The notes beneath the pieces are model-generated. The model worked only from the letters and a program-made list of their open reading frames with translations, was not told the origin of the DNA and searched no databases. 39,631 bases of DNA from Lachnospiraceae bacterium (GTDB lineage Bacteria; Bacillota_A; Clostridia; Lachnospirales; Lachnospiraceae). A program made the position numbers and the translations under genes. Below, one piece after another: positions 1 through 9,058 of this stretch (position 1 is its first letter; every line of letters starts with the position of its first letter). The DNA is taken from NCBI GenBank assembly GCA_017613595.1, contig JAGADM010000060.1:1-39631 (forward strand), in the 5' to 3' direction.

Positions 1-87
1 GCAAAGATGCTGGATAGAATGGGACTGTTGGATGGCCCGGATGGGCCTTTTAAGCTCAAAAGGCAGCTAAAAACTCTTATGGCATAA
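1..87 (+). CDS. C-terminal end of an unrecognised protein (partial)
   Basis: An open frame enters from the left edge and stops at TAA 85-87, leaving 28 residues of a basic C-terminus that ends KRQLKTLMA. It is immediately followed by a strong intrinsic terminator, which supports a real gene end. The fragment is too short to assign a family. Confidence 0.55.
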   Translation, partial: AKMLDRMGLLDGPDGPFKLKRQLKTLMA

Positions 88-93
88 AAAGAT

Positions 94-130
94 ACGCGGT
101 TTTGGGTGTTTTCCAAAACCGCGTTTGTCT
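94..130. terminator. Bidirectional intrinsic terminator
   Basis: A perfect 12-bp stem pairs 94-105 with 113-124 around a 7-nt loop. On the plus strand it is followed by TTGTCTT. On the minus strand the stem is followed by ATCTTTTTATG. It therefore can end both the gene entering from the left and the convergent patatin gene. Confidence 0.8.
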
Positions 131-138
131 TCAGTCTG

Positions 139-165
139 AGGGCCTCCGTTTCGGAGGCCCTTTGT
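139..165 (+). terminator. Second intrinsic terminator hairpin
   Basis: A GC-rich stem pairs 139-148 with 152-161 around a TTT loop, followed by a short T stretch on the plus strand only. It lies between the first terminator and the stop codon of the patatin gene and probably backs up the first one. Confidence 0.6.
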
Positions 166-194
166 CATGCTTTTCGTTGTAAATTTCGGAATCC

Positions 195-1148
195 CTAAAT
201 TCCGTACTTCTTCAGAATATCATCGATTTTGCTGCGGCTCCGGTTAATGCTTTCCACATGGTTATACATGCGGGAGTTCGAAAGAGCACGTTCGCGGTCC
301 TGCGCGATACGCTGTGCCTTTTCCTCCGCGGAAGGCGGAAAACCGTTCATTCTACGGTCGTAGTATTCAATCGCTCTTATTGTATCGTAATAGCCGATCT
401 GCATCCGGTATACGGCATTGCGGCCGTCGAAATCAAGTGTTCCGGTAATAAGCGAACCGATGTCGACGCTCGGCTCGATCTCGAGGACCGTTTCGGCCTG
501 TGAGAGCAGGTACGGGTTGCATTCCTGGCTGGCGGAGCATTTGACCACGATCAGGTTACGTAAGCCGGTTTCAAGAAGCGGACGGATCGGAATGTTATCG
601 TACAGTCCGCCGTCGCGGAAATACTGCCCGTCAATCTCGACGGGATCGTACACGAGCGGAATCGCGGTGGATGCCAGCAGAATCTTCGTGATGTCCTCCT
701 TGGAGCGGCCGTTCACGAGCAGATACTCGCCGGTACGCTCGTAGGAATCCTGGCTCAGGCTTGACACAGCCGAAGCAACCTTTCCGGCGATCATGTCGGG
801 TGCGGGCGAAGCGTTCGTTACGCTGATGTAAGCGGGGATCGGGCTTTTTGAGATGGCACCGATATCAATCCGGTCGCGCATCAGCTTCATAAGACCGTCG
901 CGGGAGCAGTAGCCCTCGGGTACGACGTCAAGAAACTGCACCGGACGGATCTCGGTCCAGATCTTCTCGGCGTTTTCGAAATCGCCGGCAAGGAACAGCA
1001 TCGCGTTCAGCGAACCTGCCGAAGTACCGGCAACGGCTTTGATCCATGTATCCATCTGCTTCTCGCGAAGCGCTTTCCAGACCCCGATCTGGTAGGCTCC
1101 TTTTCCTCCGCCTCCGCTGAGGACGAGCCCGTAGTTCTTTCTCTCCAT
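195..1148 (-). CDS. Patatin-like phospholipase (RssA/YchK type)
   Basis: This is a 317-residue cytoplasmic patatin-family lipid acyl hydrolase. The N-terminus carries the oxyanion-hole glycine cluster (SGGGGKGAYQIG, residues 11-22). The nucleophile elbow GTSAG has Ser43, and the catalytic Asp lies in DGG at 179-181, so the Ser-Asp dyad is complete. No signal peptide or membrane segment is seen. The start is supported by GGGAGG a few bases upstream and by a near-perfect promoter on the same strand. It is transcribed alone, opposite to its neighbours, and ends in a bidirectional terminator. The family hydrolyses phospholipids or other acyl esters; the physiological substrate cannot be read from the sequence. 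Confidence 0.9.
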   Translation of the reverse strand: MERKNYGLVLSGGGGKGAYQIGVWKALREKQMDTWIKAVAGTSAGSLNAMLFLAGDFENAEKIWTEIRPVQFLDVVPEGYCSRDGLMKLMRDRIDIGAISKSPIPAYISVTNASPAPDMIAGKVASAVSSLSQDSYERTGEYLLVNGRSKEDITKILLASTAIPLVYDPVEIDGQYFRDGGLYDNIPIRPLLETGLRNLIVVKCSASQECNPYLLSQAETVLEIEPSVDIGSLITGTLDFDGRNAVYRMQIGYYDTIRAIEYYDRRMNGFPPSAEEKAQRIAQDRERALSNSRMYNHVESINRSRSKIDDILKKYGI

Positions 1149-1196
1149 AATTAATCCTCCCTGATGAAAACTGAGGAACGCGTTATCCTCCCCTTT

Positions 1197-1225
1197 ATTA
1201 TACCATGCCGGGGATATGTTGACAA
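1197..1225 (-). promoter_or_regulatory. Sigma-A promoter of the patatin gene
   Basis: On the minus strand, TTGTCA (1220-1225) and TATAAT (1197-1202) are separated by exactly 17 nt. Transcription would start near 1190, giving a leader of about 40 nt to the ATG. Confidence 0.85.
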
Positions 1226-1279
1226 CAGGTTCCCGACAGGCGGAAAATGTGACGAAAATGCTTGAAAATGCCTGTATCT

Positions 1280-1296
1280 TATAATTGCGTTATAAT
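1280..1296 (+). promoter_or_regulatory. Possible promoter of the YesL-glgB gene run
   Basis: Two TATAAT boxes occur 11 nt apart (1280-1285 and 1291-1296), upstream of the first gene of the run and divergent from the patatin promoter. No convincing -35 box sits 16-18 nt before either. The site is plausible by position but weakly supported. Confidence 0.4.
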
Positions 1297-1344
1297 CCGA
1301 TATATGATACAATAATTATGTATATGCTTTCATCGGAGGATGAC

Positions 1345-1998
1345 ATGAGTAAGATTTTTGACGCAGATAATAAATTCTTTTCAACACTGTCGAAAGTGTT
1401 CGATATGATGGTGCTGAATTTCCTTTGGCTCGTAACGCTTGTCGCATTTATCGGACCTGCCTGCACGGGGCTTTATTACGCCACCGTTAAGAATATCCGC
1501 AGAAGCAGGGACTATACGGCAAGATCTTTCTTCCATTCGTTCAAAACCAACTTTAAACCGGCTGCGATCCTCGGAATCCTGCAGATCGTCTTCGGCGTCG
1601 GTTTATATATCTGTTATCAGTTCGCGATCAGTATGAATCCCGATGCCTATGTCGGTCAGGTTTATTACTGGGTTGTTATCGTTACGACGCTTCTCTATCT
1701 GATGATCAGCGTATACATCTATCCGATACTTTCCCGTTTTGACATGAAGATATTCCCGATCATCCGTATGGCCATGTATATGTCCATCCGCCACATCCCC
1801 ACGACGATCGTCGGTGTGGCAGGTCTGGTGGTTGCGTTCTATTGTTTGAAATATATCCAGTTAAGCCCGCTGTTCCTTTTCGCTCCGGTGCTGTACGTAT
1901 TTGTTCTGTCCTTCCCGATGGAAGGAGTGCTCCGCAAATACATGCCGAAGAAGGAAGATGCCGGCGAGAACGAGCAGGAAGCCTGGTACTACGAATAA
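1345..1998 (+). CDS. YesL-like (DUF624) integral membrane protein
   Basis: A protein of 217 residues with about five hydrophobic segments. It has the family-typical opening: a short N-terminal stretch followed by a membrane helix (NFLWLVTLVAFIGPACTGLYY), here residues 25-45. The ATG at 1345 is chosen because GGAGG (1335-1339) lies 5 nt upstream; an in-frame ATG at 1318 and a TTG at 1285 overlap the likely promoter. YesL proteins are small membrane proteins often found beside sugar transport or polysaccharide genes; their biochemical role is not settled. Here it stands 48 nt before glgB, probably in the same transcript, which suggests a link to carbohydrate metabolism only by position. Confidence 0.75.
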   Translation: MSKIFDADNKFFSTLSKVFDMMVLNFLWLVTLVAFIGPACTGLYYATVKNIRRSRDYTARSFFHSFKTNFKPAAILGILQIVFGVGLYICYQFAISMNPDAYVGQVYYWVVIVTTLLYLMISVYIYPILSRFDMKIFPIIRMAMYMSIRHIPTTIVGVAGLVVAFYCLKYIQLSPLFLFAPVLYVFVLSFPMEGVLRKYMPKKEDAGENEQEAWYYE

Positions 1999-2046
1999 AC
2001 TTCACCGGACTATAAGACCGGGAGGAAGACGGAAGGAGAACCCGAT

Positions 2047-4275
2047 ATGAACGAAGAACTGTATAAGTTGATGAATTGGCCCGAGATTGAGGCTGTCGTT
2101 TATTCGGAACATGATAATCCCCATCAGGTTTTGGGACCGAGAGTAACACCGGAAGGAGTACTGATCGGCGCATTTGACCCCGACGCGAACGGCGTGTATG
2201 TCCGCACGGGTTCGAAAGAGATCCCGATGGAAAAGGAGGATGACGGCGGGTTCTTTGCTGCGCTTATCCCCGGAAAGAAGATTCCGCGCTACACGCTCCG
2301 CTTCACCTACGAAGAAGGAGAGCGTGTCTGTGAGGACGCCTACCGGTTTGCTCCGCAGATTTCGGAGGACGACCTGCACGCGTTCAACGCGGGTATCCAT
2401 TACACCGTTTATGAGAAGCTCGGCGCACATCCGATGACGATCGACGGCGTGGATGGCGTATACTTTGCCGTATGGGCTCCGAACGTACTTCGTGTCAGCG
2501 TGGTCGGCGAGTTCAACCACTGGGACGGCCGCCGCAATCCGATGCGCCGGCTCGGCGGAAGCGGTGTGTTCGAACTGTTCCTTCCCGAGGCGCAGGCCGG
2601 ACAGCTTTATAAGTTTGAATTGAAAGTGAAAGGCGGACTTACCTACCTGAAGGCCGATCCGTACGCCAACGCTTCCGAACTCCGTCCGGGAACGGCAAGT
2701 AAGATTGCCGATCTCCGCGGTTTTCAGTGGACCGACGAAGCGTACCTGAAGGCGCTTGAGGATAAGGATTTCAAGAAGTCCCCGATGAATATCTATGAAG
2801 TGCATCTCGGCTCGTGGAAGAAGCCCGCGGACGAGAACGGCAGCTTCTACAACTACCGCGAACTTGCCGTAATGATCGCGGATTATGTGAAGTCAATGGG
2901 TTACACGCACATCGAACTGATGCCCGTGATGGAGCATCCGCTCGACGCTTCCTGGGGCTATCAGGTAACCGGCTATTACAGTGTTACCGCCCGCTACGGT
3001 TCGCCCGAAGACTTCATGTTCTTTATGAACTATATGCATGAGCAGGGCATCGGCGTTATCCTTGACTGGGTGCCGGCTCATTTTCCGAGAGATACGTTCG
3101 GCCTTTCGAATTTCGACGGAACCTGTCTCTATGAGCACCAGGATCCGAGAAAGGGAAGCCACCCGCACTGGGGCACGCTGATCTTCAACTACGGCCGTCC
3201 GGAGGTTTCCGACTTCCTGATCGCCGACGCGCTGTTCTGGCTTTCCGTTTACCACGCCGACGGTATCCGCATGGACGCTGTCGCTTCGATGCTTTATCTT
3301 GACTACGGAAAGAACGACGGCGAATGGGTTGCCAACATGTACGGCGGCAACGAAAACCTCGAAGCAATCGAACTTCTGAAGCATCTGAACTCGATCGTTA
3401 AGAAGAGACTGCCCGGACGGCTCATGATTGCCGAAGAGTCGACCGCATGGCCGAAGATCACCGGCGACCTCAATGACGACGGTCTCGGCTTCGACTTCAA
3501 ATGGAATATGGGCTGGATGAACGATTTCACGACCTACATGCGGCAGGATCCGCTGTTCCGCAGAGGCTGTCACGGATCGCTCACCTTCAGCATGATCTAC
3601 GCCTACAGCGAGAACTTCATCCTTGTGTTCTCCCATGACGAGGTTGTTCACGGCAAGGGCTCGATGCTCGGCAAGATGCCCGGCACATACGAAGAAAAGT
3701 TCGCGAACCTCCGTGTGGCATACAGCTACCTGATGACACACCCCGGCAAGAAGCTTCTGTTCATGGGACAGGATATGGCTCCGATTTCCGAGTGGAACGA
3801 GGAGAAGAGCCTTGAGTGGCACCTTCTGACCGATACGGTCGAGGGCGACCGCGGCGGCACGCTCAACGCGAAGATCCACCACATGATGAAGGATCTGTTC
3901 GCGGTATACCGTTCGCATCCGGCTCTCTACGAGCTTGACCAGGATCCGGACGGCTTTGAATGGATGAGCTGCCTCGACGCGGACCACAGCATCGTGACAT
4001 TTGTCCGCAAGACCGAAGACCCGAACGACACGCTTTTCGTAGTGTGCAACTTCACTCCGGTCGTTTACGAGAAGCAGGCACTCGGTGTTCCGTTCGCAGG
4101 TCGTTACAAGGAAATATTCAACAGTGACGCGGTTATCTACGGCGGCGCGGGCAACACGAATCCGCGCGCGAAGCAGTCGAAAGCCGTCCGTACGGACGGA
4201 CGCGACAATTCCGTCACGATCACGATCCCGCCGCTCGGATGCGCAATCTTCACGTGCACGCCGTCCGGCAAATAG
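2047..4275 (+). CDS. glgB: 1,4-alpha-glucan (glycogen) branching enzyme
   Basis: A 742-residue branching enzyme that cuts alpha-1,4 glucan chains and re-attaches them by alpha-1,6 bonds in glycogen synthesis. An N-terminal glucan-binding module is followed by a CBM48 domain (about 115-205), the GH13 catalytic barrel (about 245-600) and an all-beta C-terminal domain. All four GH13 motifs are intact: region I DWVPAHF (340-346), region II DGIRMD with nucleophile Asp410, region III AEES with acid Glu463, and region IV HDEVVHGK with Asp531. Length is typical of the family. AAGGAG lies just upstream of the ATG. The mscS gene begins 9 nt after its stop. The intact site contrasts with the dead GH13 homologue five genes downstream. 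Confidence 0.96.
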   Translation: MNEELYKLMNWPEIEAVVYSEHDNPHQVLGPRVTPEGVLIGAFDPDANGVYVRTGSKEIPMEKEDDGGFFAALIPGKKIPRYTLRFTYEEGERVCEDAYRFAPQISEDDLHAFNAGIHYTVYEKLGAHPMTIDGVDGVYFAVWAPNVLRVSVVGEFNHWDGRRNPMRRLGGSGVFELFLPEAQAGQLYKFELKVKGGLTYLKADPYANASELRPGTASKIADLRGFQWTDEAYLKALEDKDFKKSPMNIYEVHLGSWKKPADENGSFYNYRELAVMIADYVKSMGYTHIELMPVMEHPLDASWGYQVTGYYSVTARYGSPEDFMFFMNYMHEQGIGVILDWVPAHFPRDTFGLSNFDGTCLYEHQDPRKGSHPHWGTLIFNYGRPEVSDFLIADALFWLSVYHADGIRMDAVASMLYLDYGKNDGEWVANMYGGNENLEAIELLKHLNSIVKKRLPGRLMIAEESTAWPKITGDLNDDGLGFDFKWNMGWMNDFTTYMRQDPLFRRGCHGSLTFSMIYAYSENFILVFSHDEVVHGKGSMLGKMPGTYEEKFANLRVAYSYLMTHPGKKLLFMGQDMAPISEWNEEKSLEWHLLTDTVEGDRGGTLNAKIHHMMKDLFAVYRSHPALYELDQDPDGFEWMSCLDADHSIVTFVRKTEDPNDTLFVVCNFTPVVYEKQALGVPFAGRYKEIFNSDAVIYGGAGNTNPRAKQSKAVRTDGRDNSVTITIPPLGCAIFTCTPSGK

Positions 4276-4284
4276 GAAAGAAAT

Positions 4285-5133
4285 ATGGTTAAGTTTATCG
4301 AATTATTACAAGAGGGCGATATCAGCGGCGCGGCCGAAATCGTATGGCCGCTGATCTTCAAGCTGATCATGGCAGTGGTGATCTTCATCATCGGACGTAA
4401 GATCATCCGCTGGACCCGCAGGATTATCGTTAACGCGGTGACGCCGAAGCTGGAACCGGCCGTGGCGGGCTTTTTACAGAGTGCCGCGGGAGTGCTTCTG
4501 AACCTTGTGCTGATCTTCGCGATCGTCGAGTATCTCGGATTCTCAACGGCATCGCTTGTGACAATCCTCGGCTCCGCCGGACTGGCAATCGGCCTTGCCT
4601 TACAGGGCAGCCTTTCCAATCTCGCCGGAGGAGTGCTTCTTCTTGTGAACAAGCCTTTCTCAATCGGTGATTACATCATCGTCGGCAACATGGAAGGAAC
4701 CGTAAAGAACATCGGCGTCTGCTACACAAAGCTGAACACGCCGGATAACCGGATGGTCGTACTTCCAAACGGCACGCTCAGCAACAGCAACCTCATTAAC
4801 GTTTCCGCGGAGCCGGAGCGAAGAATCGATATGATCATCCCGATTTCGTACAGCGACGACATCCGTTCCGTACGGAGCGTGCTCCTCGATATCGCGGAAG
4901 AGCAGACGAAGATTCTGAAGCATCATTCGGTCGATGTACTGACAAAGGAATTCGGTGCGGACAGTATCAACCTCGTGTTCCGTTTCTGGGTGAAGAGGGA
5001 AGACTACTGGTCATGCTTCTTCGAAACACAGGAACAGGTACGGTACGCATTTATTGAGAACGGATTTACGATTCCGTTCCACCAGATTGACGTGGAGATC
5101 AAGAATCCCGCGCAGGCAGACGGGAAGAAGTAA
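4285..5133 (+). CDS. mscS: Small-conductance mechanosensitive channel, MscS family
   Basis: A 282-residue inner-membrane channel that releases solutes on hypo-osmotic shock. Three membrane helices are seen at about 20-42, 62-84 and 91-122. The third is the Gly/Ala-rich pore helix (GSAGLAIGLALQGSLSNLAG). It is followed by the beta domain (NKPFSIGDYI, about 122-130) and the alpha/beta vestibule, with the VLPNG motif near 159-163. The order and length match compact MscS proteins. It starts 9 nt after glgB with a weak AGGAAAG site, so it is likely translated from the same message. Confidence 0.92.
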   Translation: MVKFIELLQEGDISGAAEIVWPLIFKLIMAVVIFIIGRKIIRWTRRIIVNAVTPKLEPAVAGFLQSAAGVLLNLVLIFAIVEYLGFSTASLVTILGSAGLAIGLALQGSLSNLAGGVLLLVNKPFSIGDYIIVGNMEGTVKNIGVCYTKLNTPDNRMVVLPNGTLSNSNLINVSAEPERRIDMIIPISYSDDIRSVRSVLLDIAEEQTKILKHHSVDVLTKEFGADSINLVFRFWVKREDYWSCFFETQEQVRYAFIENGFTIPFHQIDVEIKNPAQADGKK

Positions 5134-5187
5134 GATCCCGGCCGGCTGAAATGACGGACGAAAGAACGCACACAGATAGGAGCAGAT

Positions 5188-7293
5188 ATGGAACGCTTGA
5201 CGGACATATTCGGAATTGACGTCTTTAACGAGACGGTGATGAAGGAGAGGCTTCCCGAGGAGGCTTTTCTCGCATGGAAGAAAGCAATGGAGGACGGCGA
5301 GCCGCTGGAGCGTGAAGTGGCTGACGTGATCGCGGGTGCCATGAAGGACTGGGCCATCGAACACGGCGCAACGCACTATACGCACTGGTTCCAGCCGCTG
5401 ACCGGAATCACGGCCGAGAAGCATGACTCGTTTATCACTCCCGCACCGGGCGGAAAGGTATTGATGGAATTTTCCGGTAAGGAGCTCATTAAGGGCGAGC
5501 CGGACGCATCCTCGTTCCCGAGCGGCGGACTCCGCGCTACATTCGAGGCAAGAGGCTACACCGCATGGGACTGCACGTCTCCCGCGTTTCTGAGAGAAGA
5601 CGCCGCAGGCGTAACGCTCTGTATCCCGACCGCGTTCTGTTCGTATACCGGCGAAGCGCTCGATATGAAGACGCCGCTGCTTCGTTCGATGGAAGCCGTC
5701 AGCAAGCAGGCGGTCCGCATCGTTCACCTTTTCGGTGCGAAAGATGTCAAGAAAGTCGATTGTTCGGTCGGTGCCGAGCAGGAGTATTTCCTGGTTGACC
5801 ACCGTTCCTATATGCAGAGAGAAGACCTGATCTTCACGGGCGGCACGCTTTTCGGTGCGAAGCCTCCGAAGGGACAGGAGATGGACGACCACTACTTCGG
5901 AAGTCTGAAGGAACGTGTCGCGTCCTTTATGAAGGAACTGAACCGTGAGCTGTGGAAACTCGGTATTTACGCGAAGACGCAGCATAACGAGGCGGCTCCC
6001 GCGCAGCATGAGCTTGCTCCGATCTATACGTCCGCGAATATCGCGACCGACCACAACCAGCTCATCATGGAGTGCATGAAGAAGGTGGCAAAGCGTCACG
6101 GCCTTGAGTGTCTCCTTCATGAGAAGCCGTTCGCCGGCGTGAACGGTTCCGGTAAGCATAACAACTGGTCGCTTGTGACCGATACCGGAAAGAATCTGCT
6201 GAATCCGGGCAAGACGCCCAATGAAAATATCCAGTTCCTGCTCTTTATGGCAGCAGTGCTGGAGGCTGTTGACACACACGCGGATCTGCTTCGTCTTTCC
6301 GCGGCCAATCCCGGCAACGACCGCCGTCTCGGCGGCAACGAGGCTCCGCCGGCAATCGTATCCGTATTCCTCGGCGAGCAGCTCGATGACGTTGTGACAC
6401 AGCTGATCGAGACCGGTGAGGCGGCCCGTCTTAAGAAGGTCGGACGTCTTTACACAGGTGTGTCCACGCTGCCGACGATCGGACGTGACGCGACCGACCG
6501 CAACCGTACGAGCCCGTTCGCATTTACCGGAAACAAATTCGAATTCCGTTCGGTAGGTTCCTCGATGTCCATCGCGGATGCCAATACCGTACTCAATACG
6601 ATCGTAGCGGATACGCTGCAGAAGTTCGCGGATATTCTTGAGAAAGCGCCCGACTTTGAGCAGGCGGTACATAACCTGATCAAGGATTCGCTTACCGAGC
6701 ATGAGCGCATCATCTTCAACGGAAACGGCTACGCGAAGGAATGGGTTGAGGAAGCGGAGCGCAGAGGTCTGCCGAACCTTCACTCCATGGTGGAAGCAAT
6801 CCCGGCGCTTACGACCGAGAAGGCGATCACCGTATTTACCCGCCAGAACGTTCTGACCGAAACCGAGCTCAGAAGCCGTTCCGAGATTTATTATGAGATT
6901 TACGCAAAGCAGATCAACATCGAGGCACGCACGATGATCTCGATGGCCGCGACCAAGTTCATTCCCGCCGCGATGCGTTACCTGAAGGATGTGGCTTCTT
7001 CGCTGAACGAAGTGAAGGCGGCTTGTCCCGAGGCGGATACCTGTGTACAGGCAGAACTTGTTGCGAAGACGTCGGCTCTTCTTCGGAAAGCGCAGGATGC
7101 TCTCAATGAGCTGAAGAGCCTTGACGAAAAGGCTGGCAGAATGCAGGAAGGCCGCGAGATGGCGGTATTCTTCCGCGAAAAGGTAGTTCCCGCCATGGAC
7201 CGTCTGCGCGAGCCCGTGGACGAGCTTGAGACGATCGTGGACCATGCCCTTTGGCCGGTTCCGACCTACGGCGAACTGCTGTATGAGATTTAA
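5188..7293 (+). CDS. glnN: Glutamine synthetase type III
   Basis: A 701-residue ATP-dependent glutamate-ammonia ligase of the GSIII family, which forms large double-ring dodecamers and is common in gut anaerobes. The N-terminal GSIII-specific domain (about 1-170) precedes the catalytic barrel. Metal and glutamate ligands are visible in GAEQEY (195-200), NEAAPAQHE (267-275) and NGSGKHNNW (319-327), and a conserved FEFRSVGSS lies near 450. The length is typical of GSIII and about 1.5 times that of GSI. The ATG follows TAGGAG. It is 54 nt after mscS and 79 nt before the ABC-F gene. No GlnR site or glutamine riboswitch was recognised in the 54-nt upstream gap. Confidence 0.95.
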   Translation: MERLTDIFGIDVFNETVMKERLPEEAFLAWKKAMEDGEPLEREVADVIAGAMKDWAIEHGATHYTHWFQPLTGITAEKHDSFITPAPGGKVLMEFSGKELIKGEPDASSFPSGGLRATFEARGYTAWDCTSPAFLREDAAGVTLCIPTAFCSYTGEALDMKTPLLRSMEAVSKQAVRIVHLFGAKDVKKVDCSVGAEQEYFLVDHRSYMQREDLIFTGGTLFGAKPPKGQEMDDHYFGSLKERVASFMKELNRELWKLGIYAKTQHNEAAPAQHELAPIYTSANIATDHNQLIMECMKKVAKRHGLECLLHEKPFAGVNGSGKHNNWSLVTDTGKNLLNPGKTPNENIQFLLFMAAVLEAVDTHADLLRLSAANPGNDRRLGGNEAPPAIVSVFLGEQLDDVVTQLIETGEAARLKKVGRLYTGVSTLPTIGRDATDRNRTSPFAFTGNKFEFRSVGSSMSIADANTVLNTIVADTLQKFADILEKAPDFEQAVHNLIKDSLTEHERIIFNGNGYAKEWVEEAERRGLPNLHSMVEAIPALTTEKAITVFTRQNVLTETELRSRSEIYYEIYAKQINIEARTMISMAATKFIPAAMRYLKDVASSLNEVKAACPEADTCVQAELVAKTSALLRKAQDALNELKSLDEKAGRMQEGREMAVFFREKVVPAMDRLREPVDELETIVDHALWPVPTYGELLYEI

Positions 7294-7309
7294 GAAACGA
7301 TGAGGGATG

Positions 7310-7346
7310 CCGGACGGGGCGCTTCCTTTGGGAACGCCTTGCCCGG
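7310..7346 (+). other. Hairpin in the glnN - ABC-F intergenic region
   Basis: A two-part stem: CCGG 7310-7313 pairs with 7343-7346, and an inner helix 7318-7326 pairs with 7331-7338 with one bulged C and a TTTG loop. No T tract follows, so it is not a standard terminator. It ends 15 nt before the ribosome binding site of the next gene. Confidence 0.45.
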
Positions 7347-7372
7347 ATAAACTTTTGAATGGAGAGGAATAT

Positions 7373-9007
7373 ATGATACAGGCATGCAATGTTACCCTTC
7401 GCATCGGAAAGAAAGCGCTTTTTGAAGATGTGAATATCAAATTTACGGAAGGCAACTGCTACGGAATCATCGGCGCGAACGGCGCCGGAAAGTCCACCTT
7501 TCTGAAGATTCTGAACGGACAGCTTGAGCCCAGCAAGGGCGAGGTTGTCATCACTCCGGGTCAGAGACTTTCCTTCCTGCAGCAGGATCACTTCAAATAC
7601 GACGCATTTAACGTTCTCGATACGGTTATCATGGGCAACAAGCGTCTGTATGACATTATGCAGGAGAAGGACGCCATCTACGCGAAAGAGGAGTTCACCG
7701 AGGAAGACGGAATCAAGGCAAGCGAGCTTGAGACCGAATTCGCCGAGCTGAACGGATGGGAAGCGGAGTCCGACGCGGCTACGCTTTTGAACGGTCTCGG
7801 AATCGACACTGCGATGCATTACGAGATGATGAGCGAGCTGAACGGCAACGACAAGGTTAAGGTTCTGCTTGCGCAGGCGCTTTTCGGAAATCCCGACATC
7901 CTGCTTCTCGACGAGCCTACCAACCACCTCGATCTCGACGCGATCAGCTGGCTCGAAGAGTTCCTGATCAATTTCGACAATACTGTTATCGTTGTCAGCC
8001 ATGACCGTTACTTCCTCAATAAGGTATGTACGCACATCGCCGACATCGACTATTCGAAGATCCAGCTGTACGCCGGCAACTATGACTTCTGGTACGAGTC
8101 CAGCCAGCTGATGATCCGTCAGATGAAGGAAGCCAACCGTAAGAAAGAGGAGAAGATCAAGGAACTGCAGGAATTCATCCAGCGCTTCTCCGCGAACGCT
8201 TCGAAGTCCAAGCAGGCGACTTCCCGTAAGCGTGCCCTTGAAAAGATCGAGCTTGACGACATCCGTCCTTCAAGCCGTAAATATCCTTATATCGATTTCC
8301 GCCCGGCGCGTGAGATCGGTAATGAAGTACTGACGGTTTCGCACGTATCGAAGACGATCGACGGCGTAAAGCTTCTCGATGACATTTCGTTCGTTGCGGG
8401 ACGTGAAGACAAGATCGCATTTGTCGGCGGCAACACGCTTGCGACAACGGCGCTCTTTAAGATTCTCGCGGGCGAGATGGAGCCCGATTCCGGTGAAGTC
8501 AAATGGGGCGTTACGACGACACAGGCATACTTCCCGAAGGACAACACGGAACTGTTCCGCGGAAGCGAGTCGATCGTTGACTTCCTGATGCCGTTCTCCC
8601 CTGAGAAGGATGTAACCTATGTCCGCGGTTTCCTCGGACGTATGCTCTTCGCAGGCGATGACGGCGTGAAGCCCGTTAACGTACTCTCCGGAGGCGAGCG
8701 CGTGCGCGTTATGCTTTCGAAGATGATGATCATGGGCGCCAACGTCCTGATCCTTGACGAGCCTACCAACCACCTTGACATGGAATCGATCACCGCACTC
8801 AACAACGGTCTGATCAAGTTCCCGGGCGTTGCACTTTTCACCGCGCTTGACCACCAGTTCATCCAGACGGTAGCGAACCGTATCATGGAAATCATTCCGG
8901 ACGGAACGCTGATCGATAAGGTAACCACATACGATGAGTATCTCGCAAACGATGAGATGGCAAGAAAGCGTCAGAAGCTTGTTGTAAACGCGGAAGAGGA
9001 CGACTAA
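7373..9007 (+). CDS. ABC-F family ATPase (YkpA/YbiT-like) with one degenerate ATP site
   Basis: A 544-residue soluble protein with two ABC domains (about 1-240 and 318-515) joined by a charged linker, the plan of ribosome-associated ABC-F translation factors. It has no membrane segment. Domain 1 has a normal Walker A (GANGAGKS, 34-41), Walker B (ILLLDE, 176-181) and switch His210, but its signature is LNGND (156-160). Domain 2 has a normal signature LSGGE (438-442) and Walker B (458-463), but its Walker A reads GGNTLATT (352-359) with no lysine, and Leu492 stands where the switch His should be. So one composite site is complete and the other has lost every key element. ATG 7373 is preferred because GGAGAGG lies 5 nt upstream; an in-frame ATG at 7307 overlaps the hairpin region. 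Factors of this type may tune translation; drug resistance is not indicated. Confidence 0.92.
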   Translation: MIQACNVTLRIGKKALFEDVNIKFTEGNCYGIIGANGAGKSTFLKILNGQLEPSKGEVVITPGQRLSFLQQDHFKYDAFNVLDTVIMGNKRLYDIMQEKDAIYAKEEFTEEDGIKASELETEFAELNGWEAESDAATLLNGLGIDTAMHYEMMSELNGNDKVKVLLAQALFGNPDILLLDEPTNHLDLDAISWLEEFLINFDNTVIVVSHDRYFLNKVCTHIADIDYSKIQLYAGNYDFWYESSQLMIRQMKEANRKKEEKIKELQEFIQRFSANASKSKQATSRKRALEKIELDDIRPSSRKYPYIDFRPAREIGNEVLTVSHVSKTIDGVKLLDDISFVAGREDKIAFVGGNTLATTALFKILAGEMEPDSGEVKWGVTTTQAYFPKDNTELFRGSESIVDFLMPFSPEKDVTYVRGFLGRMLFAGDDGVKPVNVLSGGERVRVMLSKMMIMGANVLILDEPTNHLDMESITALNNGLIKFPGVALFTALDHQFIQTVANRIMEIIPDGTLIDKVTTYDEYLANDEMARKRQKLVVNAEEDD

Positions 9008-9058
9008 AACGCGCATTGTTCAACCGCTTATTCGATAAACTTTCAGGAAGGAAAACCG

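Noticed and set aside
5011..7455. An 814-codon open frame on the minus strand across glnN
   Set aside because: It lies fully opposite a well-supported glutamine synthetase gene, has no recognisable domain or ribosome site, and reflects the codon bias of the plus-strand gene. The same applies to long minus-strand frames over dnaE (33481-35097), htpG (12912-14069) and ftsH.
7373..9007. The ABC-F gene as an antibiotic-resistance determinant
   Set aside because: Its motifs point to the YkpA/YbiT-like group, and nothing in the context (leader peptide, attenuator, mobile element) suggests resistance.
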